From: a virus
Virus record (IMG/VR): IMGVR_UViG_3300027573_000779
Coordinates: 144,934 to 208,933 of that record
Reading direction: 5' to 3' (one strand)
Length of the DNA: 64,000 bases
Both the position numbers and the translations under genes were made by a program. Every line of letters begins with the position of its first letter. Within the stretch, counting starts at the first letter, position 1. Positions 37,019 to 44,564 of this stretch are shown one piece after another. Below the pieces are notes generated by a model, which worked only from the letters and a program-made list of their open reading frames with translations, ran no database searches and had not been told where the DNA came from.

Positions 37019-37243
37019 TTATTTTTGGTCCCAAACTTGGTCCTCAACTTGGTCCCAAACTTGGCCCTGAACTTGGTCCCAAACTTGGTCCCGAACTTGG
37101 TCCCGAACTTGGTCCCGAACTTGGTCCCGAACTTGGTCCCGAACTTGGTCCCAAACTTGGTCCCAAACTTGGTCCCAAACTTGGTCCCGAACTTGGTCCC
37201 GAACTTGGTCCCAAACTTGGTCCTCAACTTGACCCTCAATCAT
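37019..37243 (-). CDS. WDQ family protein, longest regular array
   Basis: A 74-residue protein made almost entirely of four-residue DQV(W/R) units: after [14 protein letters not shown] come about 16 units that differ mainly by W, R, Q or E in one position, ending VWDQK. At DNA level this is a 12-bp tandem repeat with no stop in any frame. Amphipathic helix periodicity of 4 residues. The copy just upstream (37240-37382) is frameshifted and shares its ATGA junction. Confidence 0.85.
   Translation of the reverse strand: MIEGQVEDQVWDQVRDQVRDQVWDQVWDQVWDQVRDQVRDQVRDQVRDQVRDQVWDQVQGQVWDQVEDQVWDQK
37025..37237. repeat. 12-bp minisatellite inside WDQ gene
   Basis: About 17 tandem copies of a 12-bp unit, on plus AACTTGGTCCCA with single-base variants (C/G at one position, CCC/CTC at another). 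Because the unit is a multiple of 3, gain or loss keeps the frame, so length variation is expected between isolates. Confidence 0.85.
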
Positions 37244-37382
37244 AAAGATTTAGTTTTTAATTCCTCAACTTGCCAATAAACTTGGTCTTTAATTTGTTAC
37301 CATTAACTTGGTTCCAAACTTGGTCCCCAACTTGGTTCCGAACTTGGCCCCAAACTTGGCCCCAAACTTGGTCCGCGTTCAT
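37240..37382 (-). pseudogene. Frameshifted WDQ family gene
   Basis: ATG 37382 opens NADQVWGQVWGQVRNQVGDQ, VWNQV and then runs out of frame to TAA 37257. An overlapping frame carries [17 protein letters not shown] to TGA 37240, which overlaps the next WDQ gene's ATG as ATGA. The lost junction shows the frame was once continuous. Repetitive DNA explains the slippage. Confidence 0.6.
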
Positions 37383-37385
37383 AAA

Positions 37386-37412
37386 AGAAGGGTAGCCCCG
37401 CAAGGCTACCCC
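37386..37412 (-). terminator. Rho-independent terminator, minus strand
   Basis: On minus, GGGTAGCC-TTGCGG-GGCTACCC followed by TTCTTTT closes the DUF932 gene and separates it from the broken WDQ gene. Confidence 0.75.
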
Positions 37413-37420
37413 AAATTAAC

Positions 37421-38425
37421 CTAATTTTTTGGCAAGGTTAAGTCCTGTAGGAGTAAATCAGTAGCCCTCTGTTTGAGATTAGCTCCAGTACCAAGTAGCG
37501 CCGATTCAAACTTTGCTTCCTGTCTATTAGCTCCTTCTTCTGCTCTGGTGCTTCTTTTTTGGTCAACAAATTCAGTTATACTGTTTAGGTAATCATACCT
37601 TGTCTCGCCTACATTCCCTGTGCCACGCTGAAAAAGTTCTGTTACCTGCTCTCGAATATTCTCAGTTCTTGAGCTACATTCATAAAGTCCAGTTTCCTTA
37701 TTCAATTTCCCCGGAAACAAGGTTTCATTGTACCTAACTACCTCTTCTTCATTGCATTTCTGGTCTTTGAGCATTTTCAAGACTAGCTCCAGCCGCCCAA
37801 AATAACCATAAGCAATTCCGAGCGCCCTTTGAACTTCCTCTTTGTGACTCTTAAAACTTTTGGTATGGCGCATCTTAACCTGATTCTTTGCGCCTTTTAG
37901 GGCTGCATTAAGGGTGTTTTGACAGACTACCCGCACCGCTACATTCTGCATCCATACTGAGTGCGTACCATCGTGGCTTGAAATCATCAAAATCCACTTG
38001 TCCATCTTATCGCTAGGGTCAATATACATGGTTTCTGGCAGCTTGGCCATAATCCAGATTTTGCGCCCCTCTCTTAAAGACCCCGCAGTCTCATAAACTG
38101 CCTGACCTTCAGAAATAACCGAATCAAAAAATTCAAAAGCTTCCTCGTTTTGGACTGGCGTATATCGATTACCTACCACTCCCAGTTTAACCCCATTGTC
38201 CTCCCTTACAACAGCTTTATAATCTTCAAATTCAGAAAGACCACTCTCTGTCTGAATAAAAATTGGCTCTTTGCGAACCCTCCAATCCAAATGCGCCAAT
38301 TGGATTGCTTCTTTGGCTGTAACTGTTCCTTTGACAACGCTTCCCAATGAATGCCAAGGAACTATATTATTACCGCTAAAAGTTTCCGCAGTGCCGTCTT
38401 CTCTAATTGTTATTTCGTGTGACAT
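37421..38425 (-). CDS. DUF932 family phage/plasmid protein
   Basis: A 334-residue protein typical of DUF932: WHSLGSVVKGTVTAKEAIQL, then LDWRVRKEPIF, VVGNRYTPVQNEEAFEFFDS, TAGSLREGRKIWIMAKLP and RVVCQNTLNAAL. The family is common in phages and plasmids; its role is unclear, possibly linked to DNA maintenance or transfer. The promoter TTGACG/16/TATGCT is 30 nt upstream, so the mRNA has a leader. A terminator follows. Confidence 0.85.
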   Translation of the reverse strand: MSHEITIREDGTAETFSGNNIVPWHSLGSVVKGTVTAKEAIQLAHLDWRVRKEPIFIQTESGLSEFEDYKAVVREDNGVKLGVVGNRYTPVQNEEAFEFFDSVISEGQAVYETAGSLREGRKIWIMAKLPETMYIDPSDKMDKWILMISSHDGTHSVWMQNVAVRVVCQNTLNAALKGAKNQVKMRHTKSFKSHKEEVQRALGIAYGYFGRLELVLKMLKDQKCNEEEVVRYNETLFPGKLNKETGLYECSSRTENIREQVTELFQRGTGNVGETRYDYLNSITEFVDQKRSTRAEEGANRQEAKFESALLGTGANLKQRATDLLLQDLTLPKN

Positions 38426-38479
38426 ATTGTTTTACAAGTTTGTTTATCTGTCTACAGCATAACAAATCTTTTTAAACCG

Positions 38480-38662
38480 TCAACAGGTTTCTTTTGAAAG
38501 TCTCCCCACTGCTTTTTCAAGTGCAACCATCTTAACCTCAAGTGGTTGCCCAGTCAAAAAAGCAACCAAAAGAGATTGAGACAAATCTTCTATTATCACA
38601 TCAGCCTCTTTTGGAGGAGTAGTACGAGTTTGTGTCCTAATTTTAGACAGGCAGTTCTTCAT
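38480..38662 (-). CDS. Small helical protein, 60 aa
   Basis: ATGA overlap with the upstream gene at 38659. Helical (ADVIIEDLSQSLLVAFLTGQ) with no motif. Precedes the DUF932 promoter. Confidence 0.55.
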   Translation of the reverse strand: MKNCLSKIRTQTRTTPPKEADVIIEDLSQSLLVAFLTGQPLEVKMVALEKAVGRLSKETC

Positions 38663-38895
38663 TGTTTCTTTATAAAAATTACGCTCTCTTCAAGCCCGAA
38701 AGCCCAAAGAAAATTATTCCAACCTCTGTGTCCTAGTCCGCGCATTTTCCAGACTATTCTTTTAGTATCATGAGCATTTTTGATTAACCAGTCTTGTTTT
38801 TGTTCTCTAGACCAGTTAACGTTGTATATTTCATCCACAGGAAAGAATCTTGTGTTGTCAGCTAAAAAATCTTCAATTTCTGGTAAATTTGGCAT
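38659..38895 (-). CDS. Hypothetical protein, 78 aa
   Basis: ATG after a GCC/GGC element following the WDQ gene at 38914. Strands and helices with VDEIYNVNWSREQKQDWLIK; no motif. Confidence 0.55.
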   Translation of the reverse strand: MPNLPEIEDFLADNTRFFPVDEIYNVNWSREQKQDWLIKNAHDTKRIVWKMRGLGHRGWNNFLWAFGLEESVIFIKKQ

Positions 38896-38913
38896 TGCTC
38901 AAGCGCCGCAAGG

Positions 38914-39102
38914 CTAGTTTATTTTTAGGTCTCTAACTTGGTCCCAAATTTGTCCCACAACTTGGCTTCTAAATTGGTCCTGTATTTGGCTTTGGCCCCA
39001 AATTTGTTTCTTGGTTTCATGCCCAACTTGGTCCCAAATTTCGCTCCAAATTTGGTCCCAAACTTGGTCCCGAACTTGTCTTTTTATTAAATTACTATTC
39101 AT
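38914..39102 (-). CDS. WDQ family protein
   Basis: [20 protein letters not shown] then HETKKQIWGQSQIQDQF. Overlaps the upstream zinc gene by 8 nt and ends before a GCC/GGC element. Regular N-terminal array with degenerate end. Confidence 0.75.
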   Translation of the reverse strand: MNSNLIKRQVRDQVWDQIWSEIWDQVGHETKKQIWGQSQIQDQFRSQVVGQIWDQVRDLKIN

Positions 39103-39358
39103 TCAAATAATCATCGGGATTAACTTCTTCGCCAACATCGTCTTCTTCAGTTAAAGGAGAACCACAAATAGCACAAATTTCTTCTAAAAGCGAATAGCTG
39201 CTATGCGCTCCGCCATCTCCCTCTTGAACCAATACTTCAACCAGTTTATAGACGCGCCAATTGACTAACTCTGCTAATACTGGCAAGTCTTCCTTGGTAG
39301 GAGGCCAACAAGAGGCGCAAAGGTCTAAATGTTGGTCGTTAAGTCTTATTCTAGGCAT
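39095..39358 (-). CDS. Zinc-binding acidic protein, 87 aa
   Basis: ATG after a GCC/GGC element. CASC near residue 14 and CAIC near residue 60 could form one zinc site; the acidic tail VGEEVNPDDYLNE follows. Between two WDQ genes. Confidence 0.55.
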   Translation of the reverse strand: MPRIRLNDQHLDLCASCWPPTKEDLPVLAELVNWRVYKLVEVLVQEGDGGAHSSYSLLEEICAICGSPLTEEDDVGEEVNPDDYLNE

Positions 39359-39395
39359 CTCTCAAGCGCCGAGGGGCTAAGTTTTCGCCGCAGGG

Positions 39396-39602
39396 CTAGT
39401 TTATTTTTATGTTCCAAATGTGTTCCACAACTTGGCCTTCTACTTCTTCCCCAACTTCTTCCCAAACTTGGCCCCAAACTTGTTCAAAAACCTGTTCCCA
39501 AACTTGACCTTCTACTTGGTCCCAAATTTGTTCCCCAATATGGTTATGAACTTGGCTCCTAATTTGGTCATCAATTTGCTTCCTAATGTTATCTTTCGTC
39601 AT
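39396..39602 (-). CDS. WDQ family protein
   Basis: Opens MTKDNIRKQIDDQIRSQVHN, then HIGEQIWDQVEGQVWEQVFE and QVWGQVWEEVGEEVEGQVVE. One of the most repetitive copies. Ends before tandem GCC/GGC elements. Shares the MT-K/R-D/N-opening with 39894, 40142, 40344 and 40558. Confidence 0.8.
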   Translation of the reverse strand: MTKDNIRKQIDDQIRSQVHNHIGEQIWDQVEGQVWEQVFEQVWGQVWEEVGEEVEGQVVEHIWNIKIN

Positions 39603-39826
39603 TAACGCGCCGATTTAAATTCTGGTATTTCCATCCAATGCGCCCGAACTGAAGGTAAAGCTATTGTACTCGTATAAGTTAAATCATTGTCCGTCATAAC
39701 AATAATTTTTGTGCCTTGCTGCTCCCATCTTCCAGTAATTTGCTGCCATCCCTCTTTCCGTTTAAGAGACCAAAGAACGGTGGTTTTTTGTGGAGGTTTC
39801 TCTTTCTCGAAATTCTTCCAAATCAT
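39602..39826 (-). CDS. DUF551-like small protein, 74 aa
   Basis: Start moved to ATG 39826, 7 nt after L-promoter TTGACA/16/TATCAT. WKNFEKEKPPQKTTVLWS then a beta sheet and final VRAHWMEIPEF match the DUF551 pattern ('W.....P..G..VLV ... HWMPLPE'). Function unknown. Confidence 0.6.
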   Translation of the reverse strand: MIWKNFEKEKPPQKTTVLWSLKRKEGWQQITGRWEQQGTKIIVMTDNDLTYTSTIALPSVRAHWMEIPEFKSAR

Positions 39827-39893
39827 AAAAACGATGATAATAAAAGTTTTTAAAATGTCAATGCTCAAGCGCCGCAGGGCTTAAGCCCTTTTT

Positions 39894-40127
39894 TTAAAAC
39901 GCCGAGGGGCTAAGCGCCATAGGGGGTTCTGTGTTCCAAGCTTGGTGCCAAATTTGGTTTTCTACTTGGCTCCCAATCTGTTCCCAAACTTGGTCCCAAA
40001 TCTGTTCCCAAACTTGGCCCCAAACTTGGCCTTCTATTTGGTTCCAAATTTGGTCCCCAATATGGTGGTCCCCAATATGGTCCCTAACTTGGTCCATAAC
40101 TTGGTTCTGAATGTTGTCTCTTGTCAT
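39894..40127 (-). CDS. WDQ family protein
   Basis: MTRDNIQNQVMDQVRDHIGD, then IWNQIEGQVWGQVWEQIWDQ and VWEQIGSQVENQIWHQAWN. First of four tandem WDQ genes (39894-40764) running down to the RlaP-like gene. Nearly perfect units in the middle. Confidence 0.8.
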   Translation of the reverse strand: MTRDNIQNQVMDQVRDHIGDHHIGDQIWNQIEGQVWGQVWEQIWDQVWEQIGSQVENQIWHQAWNTEPPMALSPSAF

Positions 40128-40141
40128 GTTCTTAAGGAGGG

Positions 40142-40351
40142 CTAGGTTTCACTAAAACATTTATTTGAAATTTGTATCATAACTTCATGCCGTAATTGGT
40201 TCCAGTGTTCCTGACCTTGGTAAACTTGGTCCCCAACTTGGTTCCAAACTGCTTGGTTCCCAACTAGGTTTTGAATACTCTTAAAAGTTTGCCCCAAAAC
40301 GCCATTATATAACTGATGATGTAACTGATTCTCAATCTTATTTCTAGTCAT
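40142..40351 (-). CDS. WDQ family protein, degenerate
   Basis: MTRNKIENQLHHQLYNGVLG at the start, then LVGNQAVWNQVGDQVYQGQE. Units partly lost. Overlaps the next WDQ gene by 8 nt. Keeps the shared MT-R/K opening. Confidence 0.65.
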   Translation of the reverse strand: MTRNKIENQLHHQLYNGVLGQTFKSIQNLVGNQAVWNQVGDQVYQGQEHWNQLRHEVMIQISNKCFSET

Positions 40352-40553
40352 GTGTCTCTAAAACTTGGTCCCCAACTTGGGTCCTAACTTGGTTCCGAAT
40401 TTCTTCTAAAGATGGATGTAAAAAACGTCGCCCCCAAAGTAACGGGTGCGAAGTCGGGTCTTGGATTTGATTATAAATTTGCTTCAAAATTTGGTCCCAA
40501 GTTTGGCCCCAAACTTTTGCGAACACCTGACTCTTAATCTCATCTTTGGTCAT
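40344..40553 (-). CDS. WDQ family protein
   Basis: Start set to ATG 40553 (MTKDEIKSQVFAKVWGQTWD), since the shared MT-K-D-x-I opening matches the neighbours; the longer frame lacks it. Later EIRNQVRTQVGDQVLE. Insert-like middle (PTSHPLLWGRRFLHPSLE) breaks the repeat. Confidence 0.7.
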   Translation of the reverse strand: MTKDEIKSQVFAKVWGQTWDQILKQIYNQIQDPTSHPLLWGRRFLHPSLEEIRNQVRTQVGDQVLETHD

Positions 40554-40557
40554 GTTT

Positions 40558-40764
40558 TTAGTAAATTTTGCTGCACCGAAAAACTTGGTACAAAATTTCA
40601 TTTTTAATTTCATACCTTATTTGTGGGTCCCAATAATCCTGAATTTGGTTATGAACCTGCTTGCTAATTTGGTTGCCAGCTTGGTTGAACAACGGTCTTA
40701 CAACAAGTTCCGAAGTTTGACCCCGAACAAAAGCATCCTGATTCTCAATCTTATCTTGGGTCAT
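40558..40764 (-). CDS. WDQ family protein, degenerate
   Basis: MTQDKIENQDAFVRGQTSEL then NQAGNQISKQVHNQIQDYWD. Overlaps the end of the RlaP-like gene by 14 nt. Last copy of the four-gene tandem run. Confidence 0.65.
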   Translation of the reverse strand: MTQDKIENQDAFVRGQTSELVVRPLFNQAGNQISKQVHNQIQDYWDPQIRYEIKNEILYQVFRCSKIY

Positions 40765-41488
40765 ATTTTATTAAAAAAGGTAAATACAATTTAATACAAA
40801 TCTCAGTAGCCACTTTTTCATCAAAACAATATGTAATCGTTCGTTTTTCAAAAGCTTTGTCTAATTCTTTTTCAGCTTCATCTACTTGTTTGTTTAAATC
40901 TTCTTTTTTGTAATTAGCTGGATTAGTTTTAATATCTATTAACCGCGCCGCAAAATCAGGGTTATATTTTTTGACATTAACGGGAAAAATCCCGTCAGTA
41001 AAAAAATACTTACCAGCCCAAGCAAGCCTAAATAATTGCACCGCATTCTTAAAAGAATAGCCAAACTCTTCTACCGCCTTGTGCCGCTTTGAACCTAAAA
41101 GCCCAGTCCGCTCGCCGTTCATCAATCTTCTTTCCCCAAACATGTAGCCTTTTAAAGATTTATATAAATGTTTACTATCAAGCAAAGAAAATTTATGAGT
41201 AAGGATTAACGCCCATTCTGGAGAGGGTTTAAAATTCGGCGCTTCATCTGTAAAAAGCAATTCTAAAGCCTGAGTGTTAGTCTTTCTTAAGCTGGATAAA
41301 AAATGTCGAAGCTCAAAAAGAAAAGTATCATCATTTTCTTTTTTAATATCCTGATGGTCGAACCTTTGGAGACCAATAATCTTTTCGGGTTCTTCGTTTA
41401 AAAAACAACCCCTAGCGTCCAAGTCGGACGCTGGAGTATTTAAACCGTAAGCATGACTTCCACCAAGAGTTGAGTAAATAATCTTCAT
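40751..41488 (-). CDS. RlaP-like nucleotidyltransferase (DNA polymerase beta superfamily)
   Basis: A 245-residue protein with the nucleotidyltransferase signature GGSHAYGLNTPASDLDARG (residues about 9-27; G-S then paired Asp22 and Asp24 as metal ligands), then a helical C-terminal domain. This is the RlaP/PF10127 type described as linked to RNA repair ligases. The Rnl5-like ligase lies 4.6 kb downstream on the same strand. Likely adds or trims nucleotides at broken RNA ends. Coupled to the gene at 41485 by ATGA overlap and followed by WDQ genes. Confidence 0.85.
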   Translation of the reverse strand: MKIIYSTLGGSHAYGLNTPASDLDARGCFLNEEPEKIIGLQRFDHQDIKKENDDTFLFELRHFLSSLRKTNTQALELLFTDEAPNFKPSPEWALILTHKFSLLDSKHLYKSLKGYMFGERRLMNGERTGLLGSKRHKAVEEFGYSFKNAVQLFRLAWAGKYFFTDGIFPVNVKKYNPDFAARLIDIKTNPANYKKEDLNKQVDEAEKELDKAFEKRTITYCFDEKVATEICIKLYLPFLIKYDPR

Positions 41489-41766
41489 TTTGCTTCAATC
41501 TCACAGCACCAAGTTTCAAGAGCATCAAGGTTTTCTCCCTTGTAAATTTCTTCCAGTTTATCGAATTCGTTCCTCAACGCCGAATGTAAAATGTCCCCAA
41601 GTTGACCCCAACCTATATCGTCACAGTCTAAAGAGTGTTTGGCATAAGCGCAAAGACAAGCGTGAAGCAACCTGTCGTTTCGCCCATTATGTTCATTTAG
41701 TTTATGGTAATCGGGCTTTATAAGAGCTTGAATTCCCGTCAATAAATCTTTGTTAATTGGTTCCAT
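41485..41766 (-). CDS. Hypothetical helical protein, 93 aa
   Basis: Overlaps the RlaP start (ATGA) and starts 4 nt after the RuvB-like stop. Helical with HACLCAYAKHSLDCDDIGWG and LHSALRNEFDKLEEIYKGE; Cys-rich. Could be an accessory factor of RlaP. Confidence 0.6.
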   Translation of the reverse strand: MEPINKDLLTGIQALIKPDYHKLNEHNGRNDRLLHACLCAYAKHSLDCDDIGWGQLGDILHSALRNEFDKLEEIYKGENLDALETWCCEIEAK

Positions 41767-41769
41767 AAA

Positions 41770-42738
41770 TTATTTAGACAACAGCCTAGGATAGGTTTCT
41801 TTAATTCTATCTAAAATCAGCCGCCCGTTTTCTGTAATTATACGCCCATTTGCCTTCTCAATTTTCATCAAATCGTTCTTTAAGAGATAAATTTCAGCGT
41901 CTCTTTGGACCGCTGTCATGGTCTGTCCCGTCTTAGCCGCCAAAGTGGTTAAAGAAACTCCTGTGCCAGCCTCTAAAATACCCAAAATCTTAACCTCAGA
42001 AGGAAGAAGCCCCAAAGGAAGAATAAACAGTTGCGTCTTAATCTCGTTCCATTCCTTCAAAGATAGAATCCTTCTGTCGTGACTATCCATATAAAGCTTG
42101 ATAGACATAGCTATCTGGAAAGACTGCCGCGCATTACCACGAAAACAATCAGAAATATCTTCTAATGCCTCATCGTGAATTTGATTGGGCGTTATATACT
42201 TGAGAAGTATTTTACCAAGTTGCTCCCGAGTATAGCCTTCTAAATCAACTCGTTCCAGCCTGTTAAGGAAAGCCGCAAAAAGCTTTTGAGGTTCAGATGT
42301 GGCAAATATCCATGTAATCTTCCTCAAGTCAAAAACGTAGTCTTTCCCATTAAACAACAACCTATTTTTATGTTCCTTATTGGGGTTAAGAATAGTCAAC
42401 AACTCTTCCCTCATCATGTCTTTTGGGAGTTCTGCTGCTTCGTCAAAAAATAAGGTGACTTCGTTTTCTATTTTTGGCTGCAAAATTTGAGTCATTAACT
42501 GAAAGAAACTTTTAACACCCCCACAATTAATTATCGTTAGAGGTTTAATTTTGGTAGGGTTACTGGGTGTAATCAATTTACTGCTGAAACTTTCCGACAA
42601 GACTGTCTTGCCATCGCCCTTTGGACCAGTAAATAGAAGAGGGGGAATTATACCACTTCTATAATAGTTTTTTAAAAAGAAGCCAAGTTTTAGCTTGGCT
42701 CCTTCCTGTCCTATAATGTTATCAAACGAAACACTCAT
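41770..42738 (-). CDS. RuvB-like AAA+ ATPase
   Basis: A 322-residue protein in RuvB form: FDNIIGQEGAKLKLGFFLKN, Walker A GPKGDGKT (38-45), Walker B LFFDEA (96-101), sensor 1 FATSEP, then a winged-helix C-terminus (TLAAKTGQTMTAVQRDAEIY, ending GRIITENGRLILDRI). RuvB drives branch migration; no RuvA/RuvC is present here, so a different partner or a loader role is possible. Followed by a coupled helical gene and RlaP. Confidence 0.85.
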   Translation of the reverse strand: MSVSFDNIIGQEGAKLKLGFFLKNYYRSGIIPPLLFTGPKGDGKTVLSESFSSKLITPSNPTKIKPLTIINCGGVKSFFQLMTQILQPKIENEVTLFFDEAAELPKDMMREELLTILNPNKEHKNRLLFNGKDYVFDLRKITWIFATSEPQKLFAAFLNRLERVDLEGYTREQLGKILLKYITPNQIHDEALEDISDCFRGNARQSFQIAMSIKLYMDSHDRRILSLKEWNEIKTQLFILPLGLLPSEVKILGILEAGTGVSLTTLAAKTGQTMTAVQRDAEIYLLKNDLMKIEKANGRIITENGRLILDRIKETYPRLLSK

Positions 42739-42747
42739 TCTTTCTTC

Positions 42748-42984
42748 TCATTCTTTCTCGAAATGAATCTCTGTAGTTTCCAATGGAATATGCGTTATTA
42801 ATGTTTCAAGCTTGGCTGTTATTGGGGTGCCTTTAAGTTTGTTCTGGTCTGCCCATTTGCGCCACACCGGAATTGGATAGTCGGGCTTAAACAGTTTGTT
42901 CAATTCAGACAAAGGCACTTCACAGCAACTCACCGCTCCTGTTTTGCGTCCACTGCCTTCTTTTCTAGGTTTTTTTTCTATCAT
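42748..42984 (-). CDS. Small basic protein, 78 aa
   Basis: ATGA overlap with the gene at 42981. Begins basic (KKPRKEGSGRKTG) and contains PIPVWRKWADQNKLKGTPIT; could be a small DNA-binding protein. No motif. Confidence 0.5.
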   Translation of the reverse strand: MIEKKPRKEGSGRKTGAVSCCEVPLSELNKLFKPDYPIPVWRKWADQNKLKGTPITAKLETLITHIPLETTEIHFEKE

Positions 42985-43208
42985 ACATTAATAAAAACAA
43001 TTTCTAAAAGCGTTTCTTTCACAATCCCGCTACGCAAATCAGATTGCGGCCAAAACATTGCATCCATTTGACTTCTAAAACGGTTGTTAACTTGCGCACT
43101 AATTTTGTCAAGAATAAACCATTCAGTTTTTTGAATTTCTACTCCGACGCTGTTGTGAACGCTGTTTTCTACTTTATTAAGCCGCACTGACAAATCGTCC
43201 ATTTTCAT
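42981..43208 (-). CDS. Small protein, possible diverged WDQ relative, 75 aa
   Basis: Begins inside the rIIB 3' end (32-nt overlap). RLNKVENSVHNSVGVEIQ then FILDKISAQVNNRFRSQMDA with MFWPQSDLRSGI, a weak echo of WDQ spacing. Assignment tentative. Confidence 0.5.
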   Translation of the reverse strand: MKMDDLSVRLNKVENSVHNSVGVEIQKTEWFILDKISAQVNNRFRSQMDAMFWPQSDLRSGIVKETLLEIVFINV

Positions 43209-44082
43209 CGCGCTTATTGTAATAAGTCACCTTAACCTTACCAAGCTTGTTTTTTTCGCTTGCAAACCTGCCAAAGGAGTCGCGCTTAGGGTTGAAAGCT
43301 TTAAGCCTGTTCCCTGTCACTTTACCAGAATACAGCCTTTCTGTCAAGATGTTGCCATTTTCCCATTTTCCAACCACCGAAACAGGAAGATATCTCCAAG
43401 CTCTGCCTTTGGACTTATTTAAATCTTGCGGGATTGCAACAACATCCATTGGATTAACTTTGACAACAACAACTTTAGTTTTGTTGTTTATAATACCCCC
43501 ATAATAAGGCAAATAGGAATAAGAACAAAAATGTAGCCCATTTGAACAAAGCCTGATTCTGCTTGGGTCTACTTCATTGGGGTCCATTTTGACAATCTTG
43601 CCAATAGCATGTTTCAAATGAGTGCCATCAGGAGACTTGTTATAGGAAGTCATGTCTTCTCTCAGCATCTTATAAGCAAGAAAACACCCGTCATCAGTAA
43701 TAGGCATCTCTCCATTTTCAAGAAAATCGTACAGTTCGTTTCGTGCATCTTCTGAAGGATTTTTATAGAGATTAGCCAAAAACCTCACATAAGGTTCATA
43801 AGGGAAACCTCCTTGGACAAACTGTAAAATGCGCTTAACCAAGGTCCCATGAATTTCCTGTCCGTCATAATAAATCGCGCCGCTGTGGACTTTCACTTTG
43901 CCGTAGCTATGCTTTAGGATAGCGCCGGGAAGGTCCATTGCTTCAATCAGCTTCTTGTAATTCTTCTGTCTGTAAAACTCAAGAGCCTTTTGCCAATTTG
44001 GGTGGGTTGAATTGATGGAGTGCCGTTTACCATCTACCACCACAACCAGCACGTTGCCGTTAAAAATTGCTGAAACGTTCAT
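43177..44082 (-). CDS. rIIB: rIIB-like protein
   Basis: A 301-residue protein with the rIIB text DDGCFLAYKMLREDMTSYNK, then HAIGKIVKMDPNEVDPSRIR, LCSNGLHFCSYSYLPYYGG and VVVVKVNPMDVVAIPQDLNK, plus C-terminal RDSFGRF and RDENGRF repeats (GRFx nuclear-basic motifs as in other phage rIIB-like proteins). L-promoter TTGACA/16/TACAAT ends 7 nt before ATG. rIIB works with rIIA at the membrane in T4 and counters RexAB exclusion; here its exact role is not known. Confidence 0.9.
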   Translation of the reverse strand: MNVSAIFNGNVLVVVVDGKRHSINSTHPNWQKALEFYRQKNYKKLIEAMDLPGAILKHSYGKVKVHSGAIYYDGQEIHGTLVKRILQFVQGGFPYEPYVRFLANLYKNPSEDARNELYDFLENGEMPITDDGCFLAYKMLREDMTSYNKSPDGTHLKHAIGKIVKMDPNEVDPSRIRLCSNGLHFCSYSYLPYYGGIINNKTKVVVVKVNPMDVVAIPQDLNKSKGRAWRYLPVSVVGKWENGNILTERLYSGKVTGNRLKAFNPKRDSFGRFASEKNKLGKVKVTYYNKRDENGRFVSAA

Positions 44083-44164
44083 ATTTTTAATTGTATTAAA
44101 AATTTTTAAAATGTCAATGCTCCAAAGCCGCAGGGCTTAACCTTTTTTTAAAACGCCGGAGGGG

Positions 44165-44347
44165 CTAAAAAATGTCAAAAGTTTGGTCCCAAATACGGTC
44201 CAAAACTTGGTCTGCAACTTCATCTCTAAATTCACTAATGTCCCAAATTATAAGCGCAATCTGGCCCTTCACACTCCCCTCAACTTGGTCCGCTATTTGT
44301 CTTACGAGTGTGTCTTTAATTTTTTGGACCTTGTTATTTACTCTCAT
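44165..44347 (-). CDS. WDQ family protein, degenerate
   Basis: TLVRQIADQVEGSVKGQIAL and VADQVLDRIWDQTFDIF. 60 residues. Lies between rIIA and rIIB and overlaps the other inserted WDQ gene by 14 nt. Confidence 0.65.
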   Translation of the reverse strand: MRVNNKVQKIKDTLVRQIADQVEGSVKGQIALIIWDISEFRDEVADQVLDRIWDQTFDIF

Positions 44348-44564
44348 AAAAAATCTGGTTCCAATGGTTTAGAAGGTATTCCCAAATTGGGTCTGCAACA
44401 TCCTCAATCGTAAGTGCAATACTGTCTCTTTGGTCCCAAATCAGGTCTCTTACTGACTGCCCAACGTGGCTTACAATTTGGTCAACAAGGTGGTCGTCAG
44501 ATTCATGAATTCGATTTCTAATTTGATAAAGAGTTTCGCTCTCAATTTTGGTTAAATATATCAT
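44334..44564 (-). CDS. WDQ family protein, degenerate
   Basis: HLVDQIVSHVGQSVRDLIWD then DVADPIWEYLLNHWNQIF. ATGA overlap with the rIIA stop. Units less regular than in the array genes. Confidence 0.65.
   Translation of the reverse strand: MIYLTKIESETLYQIRNRIHESDDHLVDQIVSHVGQSVRDLIWDQRDSIALTIEDVADPIWEYLLNHWNQIFYESK

Noticed and set aside
36979-37279. Long open frames reading (K/E)LGP, NLVP or KFGT repeats on both strands at 37 kb.
   Set aside because: They are shadows of the 12-bp minisatellite, which has no stop codon in any frame; only the DQV(W/R) frame matches related WDQ copies.
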